Assembly: GCA_002794515.1 (NCBI GenBank)
Contig: PGTJ01000102.1
Location: 1 to 8,109, forward strand
Origin: Phototrophicales bacterium
GTDB taxonomy: Bacteria; Chloroflexota; Anaerolineae; Aggregatilineales; Phototrophicaceae
Direction: 5' to 3'
Length of the DNA: 8,109 bases
Every line of letters starts with the position of its first letter. Position 1 is the stretch's first letter. Positions 6,467-8,109 of the stretch are shown here, one piece after another. The notes beneath the pieces are model-generated. The model saw nothing but the letters and a program-made list of their open reading frames with translations, ran no database searches and was not told where the DNA came from. The translations under genes and the position numbers were made by a program.

Positions 6467-6739
6467 ATGGGAGAGACCAGTATCCGCCATTCATTGGCAA
6501 AATTACACGAGCATCTACAAAAGACCGTCCCCAATGATGATGAGGGACGCAATATCATCAACACACTGAATAATGATATCGAGGTGGTATTGGCACAACC
6601 AGATCCGCTCACCACCACCAATTTTCAGGGATTGGGCAAGCACCTGAGCATCGCCATTCAACATTTCGAGGCGACACATCCCAACCTGATACACGCCCTG
6701 AATACCATCGCCAAACTGCTCAGCGAGGGGGGGATATAA
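6467..6739 (+). CDS. Small DUF4404-like protein of unknown function
   Basis: This 90-aa protein has no signal peptide or membrane segment and should be cytoplasmic. Its pattern resembles DUF4404 (PF14357): an N-terminal helix with LAKLHEHLQ at 10-18, a central helix with an acidic start (NDDEGRNIINTL, 23-34), then HFEATHPNL at 66-74 and a C-terminal helix ending LLSEGGI. The HFE-x-x-HP-x-L segment is the most telling part; the family match is from memory of its pattern. DUF4404 proteins are usually about this length and have no established function. The protein looks largely helical and could form a helical bundle or dimer. It lies 12 nt after the beta-CASP gene and 3 nt before the membrane-protein gene, so it may partner one of them, but nothing in the sequence proves this. 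Confidence 0.82.
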   Translation: MGETSIRHSLAKLHEHLQKTVPNDDEGRNIINTLNNDIEVVLAQPDPLTTTNFQGLGKHLSIAIQHFEATHPNLIHALNTIAKLLSEGGI

Positions 6740-6742
6740 CCC

Positions 6743-8109
6743 ATGCCAGACCGCTTTATCGCCACGCATGTACGGCAATTGCCATTATTTGCACCGATTC
6801 CCGATGACCTGCTCCAGCATACGCTATCGGCGATGCAAATCTTACGGTACGAGGCGGGCGAAACGGTCTTTCGGATTGGCGAAACCAGCAAGGGGATGTA
6901 TTTATTTATCAATGGGCAAGCCGATTTAATCCGCAAAGATGAGTATGGCAATGATGTTCGCATCGCTACAATCGGGGCGAATCAATTTTTGAACGAACAA
7001 TCGTTGTATCAAAAAAAACGGGAAACAGCCACATTAATCGTCAGGCAACCATCGAATATATTACTCATCTCGCGGAACAAATTATGGGATGTGGTGGCAG
7101 AATACCCCGAAATTAAGCAATACATCCCTGTGCCTGTCGCCGAAAAAATCAGACAAGAGCAAAAAGCGGTTGCAGAATTTGATGGTCAACGCCCAAATGA
7201 AACCGTGTTGCTCAAGACACGCCGTCATTGGTGGGCATTTGTGCAAAAAGGATGGTTTCCCGCCATGTTATTCGGCATAGGCTTGATGATATATGCCTTT
7301 GTGCCGATTGTCGTGGTACAAATCATCGGCTGTGGATTTTTAGGGTTATTCGTGCCTGTTGTGCTGATGCTTTATCACTATGCCGAATGGCGTAATGATA
7401 GCCTGATTATCACCAACCAGCGCGTGATACACATTGAACGGGGCATTTTGTCGCTGAGCGCCAATAAGAGCGAAATCGCGCTAGCGCGGATACATCAGGT
7501 GAATGTGGAAATTAACCCACGCGATCCAATGGCGCGATTATTCCGCTATGGCAGTGTCGAATTGCGTACGGCGGGTGATGCGGGCAATATCATCATCCAT
7601 ACCCTACCCCGTGTGGATGACATACAAGAAATTATCTTCGACCACCGTGCCAAATTGCCAGAAGCCGATACGAGCAATCGCAAAGAAGAAATCCGCGCCG
7701 AAATTGAGCGCGTCTTGGCGGGTGATAAACCACAATCATCCCAACGGCAGTCATCCCCACCACCGCCACCACGAGTATTCGCGCCATTGCGGTCTAAGTT
7801 CGTCAATAGCGATGGTGATACGGTGTATCGGCATCATCCCATCATCTGGTGGCAGAAAATGGTGCGCCCTGCCCTATTGATTATCGGCGCGTTGTTGGTG
7901 ATGATATTCGGCTCGACATGGGGTTTAGGCGGGTTGACAGGGATTATTGGCATGGTGTTATTCTTGGGCGCATTATGTTGGATGTGGTGGATCGATTGGG
8001 ATTGGCGCAATGACTTATATATCATCGGAGATGCACGCATCAAACTCATCCGCAAGCGTCCGTTATGGTTACAAAACAAAGATGACCATATCCTGATGGA
8101 GAGCATCGA
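6743..8109 (+). CDS. cNMP-binding domain fused to tandem TM/bacterial-PH modules (3' end beyond window)
   Basis: The reading frame is open from the ATG at 6743 to the window end: 455 complete codons and no stop, so the gene is cut off. Residues 13-125 look like a cyclic-nucleotide-binding (CRP-type) beta-roll: QLPLFAPIPDDLL at 12-24, YEAGETVFRIGE at 36-47, GMYLFINGQADLI at 51-63. The phosphate-cassette region reads FLNEQSL...RETAT (82-97); the Glu85/Arg93 pair is kept but the usual FGE glycine is Asn84. There is no helix-turn-helix after it. A pair of hydrophobic helices (about 171-192 and 193-213) is followed by WRND (216-219) and a bPH2-like (PF03703, YdbS/YdbT-type) domain to about 303. 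A polar linker with five prolines at 339-343 leads to a second helix pair (about 375-391 and 395-416), again WRND (421-424) and the start of a second PH domain. The start has a GAGGGGGGG site 9 nt upstream. The protein is probably a membrane scaffold or sensor; ligand and output are unknown. Confidence 0.85.
   Translation, partial: MPDRFIATHVRQLPLFAPIPDDLLQHTLSAMQILRYEAGETVFRIGETSKGMYLFINGQADLIRKDEYGNDVRIATIGANQFLNEQSLYQKKRETATLIVRQPSNILLISRNKLWDVVAEYPEIKQYIPVPVAEKIRQEQKAVAEFDGQRPNETVLLKTRRHWWAFVQKGWFPAMLFGIGLMIYAFVPIVVVQIIGCGFLGLFVPVVLMLYHYAEWRNDSLIITNQRVIHIERGILSLSANKSEIALARIHQVNVEINPRDPMARLFRYGSVELRTAGDAGNIIIHTLPRVDDIQEIIFDHRAKLPEADTSNRKEEIRAEIERVLAGDKPQSSQRQSSPPPPPRVFAPLRSKFVNSDGDTVYRHHPIIWWQKMVRPALLIIGALLVMIFGSTWGLGGLTGIIGMVLFLGALCWMWWIDWDWRNDLYIIGDARIKLIRKRPLWLQNKDDHILMESI

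Noticed and set aside
7741..7780. A CCACC-type microsatellite
   Set aside because: It is only the proline codons of a short linker (five prolines) with mixed third bases, not a true nucleotide repeat.
7503..7880. A 125-codon plus-strand frame within the last gene
   Set aside because: The frame from 6743 runs without a stop through this stretch and encodes the PH domain and linker. The other frame gives a composition-biased, unrecognisable product.
6743..8109. A possible frameshift or broken gene at the window end
   Set aside because: I translated the frame codon by codon from 6743 to 8107 and found no internal stop. Domain content is continuous, so the gene is only cut by the window.
1..8109. 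tRNA/rRNA genes, CRISPR repeats, transposase genes or insertion-sequence ends
   Set aside because: I saw none on reading both strands. The window is filled by seven protein genes, and the gaps are too short to hold such elements.

Overview
This 8.1 kb window looks like ordinary chromosomal bacterial DNA. It is densely packed, has Shine-Dalgarno-led genes and a mixed base composition, and shows no mobile-element or phage signature. The combination of a Hanks-type Ser/Thr kinase with a C-terminal TPR region, a long-chain-type acyl-CoA dehydrogenase, an exported S33-type alpha/beta hydrolase, a lipoprotein nuclease and a beta-CASP ribonuclease would fit a Chloroflexota (Anaerolineae-like) genome. 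That placement rests on gene content alone and is tentative.

Layout. (1) 80-1441, plus strand: a membrane-anchored Ser/Thr protein kinase with an extracytoplasmic TPR region, read from its own promoter-like region. (2) 1446-2588, minus strand: an acyl-CoA dehydrogenase, converging on the kinase with only 4 bp between the stop codons. (3) 2710-4413, minus strand: a secreted TAP-like/S33 alpha/beta hydrolase, followed by a perfect 10-bp GC-rich hairpin. (4) 4414-4536: a divergent intergenic region. (5) 4537 to the end, plus strand: a tight four-gene cluster with gaps of 19, 12 and 3 nt. It encodes a lipoprotein thermonuclease (SNase fold), a metallo-beta-lactamase/beta-CASP RNA-processing enzyme, a 90-aa DUF4404-like protein, and a large membrane protein cut off by the window end. 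The last joins an N-terminal cyclic-nucleotide-binding-like domain to two tandem modules of a transmembrane pair plus a bacterial PH domain.

How the genes may work together. The four plus-strand genes are almost certainly co-transcribed. The first enzyme should face outwards as a lipoprotein and degrade nucleic acid outside the membrane. The second should act on RNA in the cytoplasm. The last looks like a membrane protein with a cytoplasmic ligand- or nucleotide-sensing domain. A link between nucleic-acid turnover and membrane signalling is possible, but it is inferred from gene order only. The kinase, dehydrogenase and hydrolase look like separate transcription units.

The least ordinary item is the cNMP-binding/tandem PH-domain membrane protein at 6743-8109 and its tight linkage to the DUF4404-like gene and the beta-CASP nuclease. 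No tRNA, rRNA, CRISPR array, insertion sequence or attachment site was seen. No stretch longer than about 125 bp lacks a gene.
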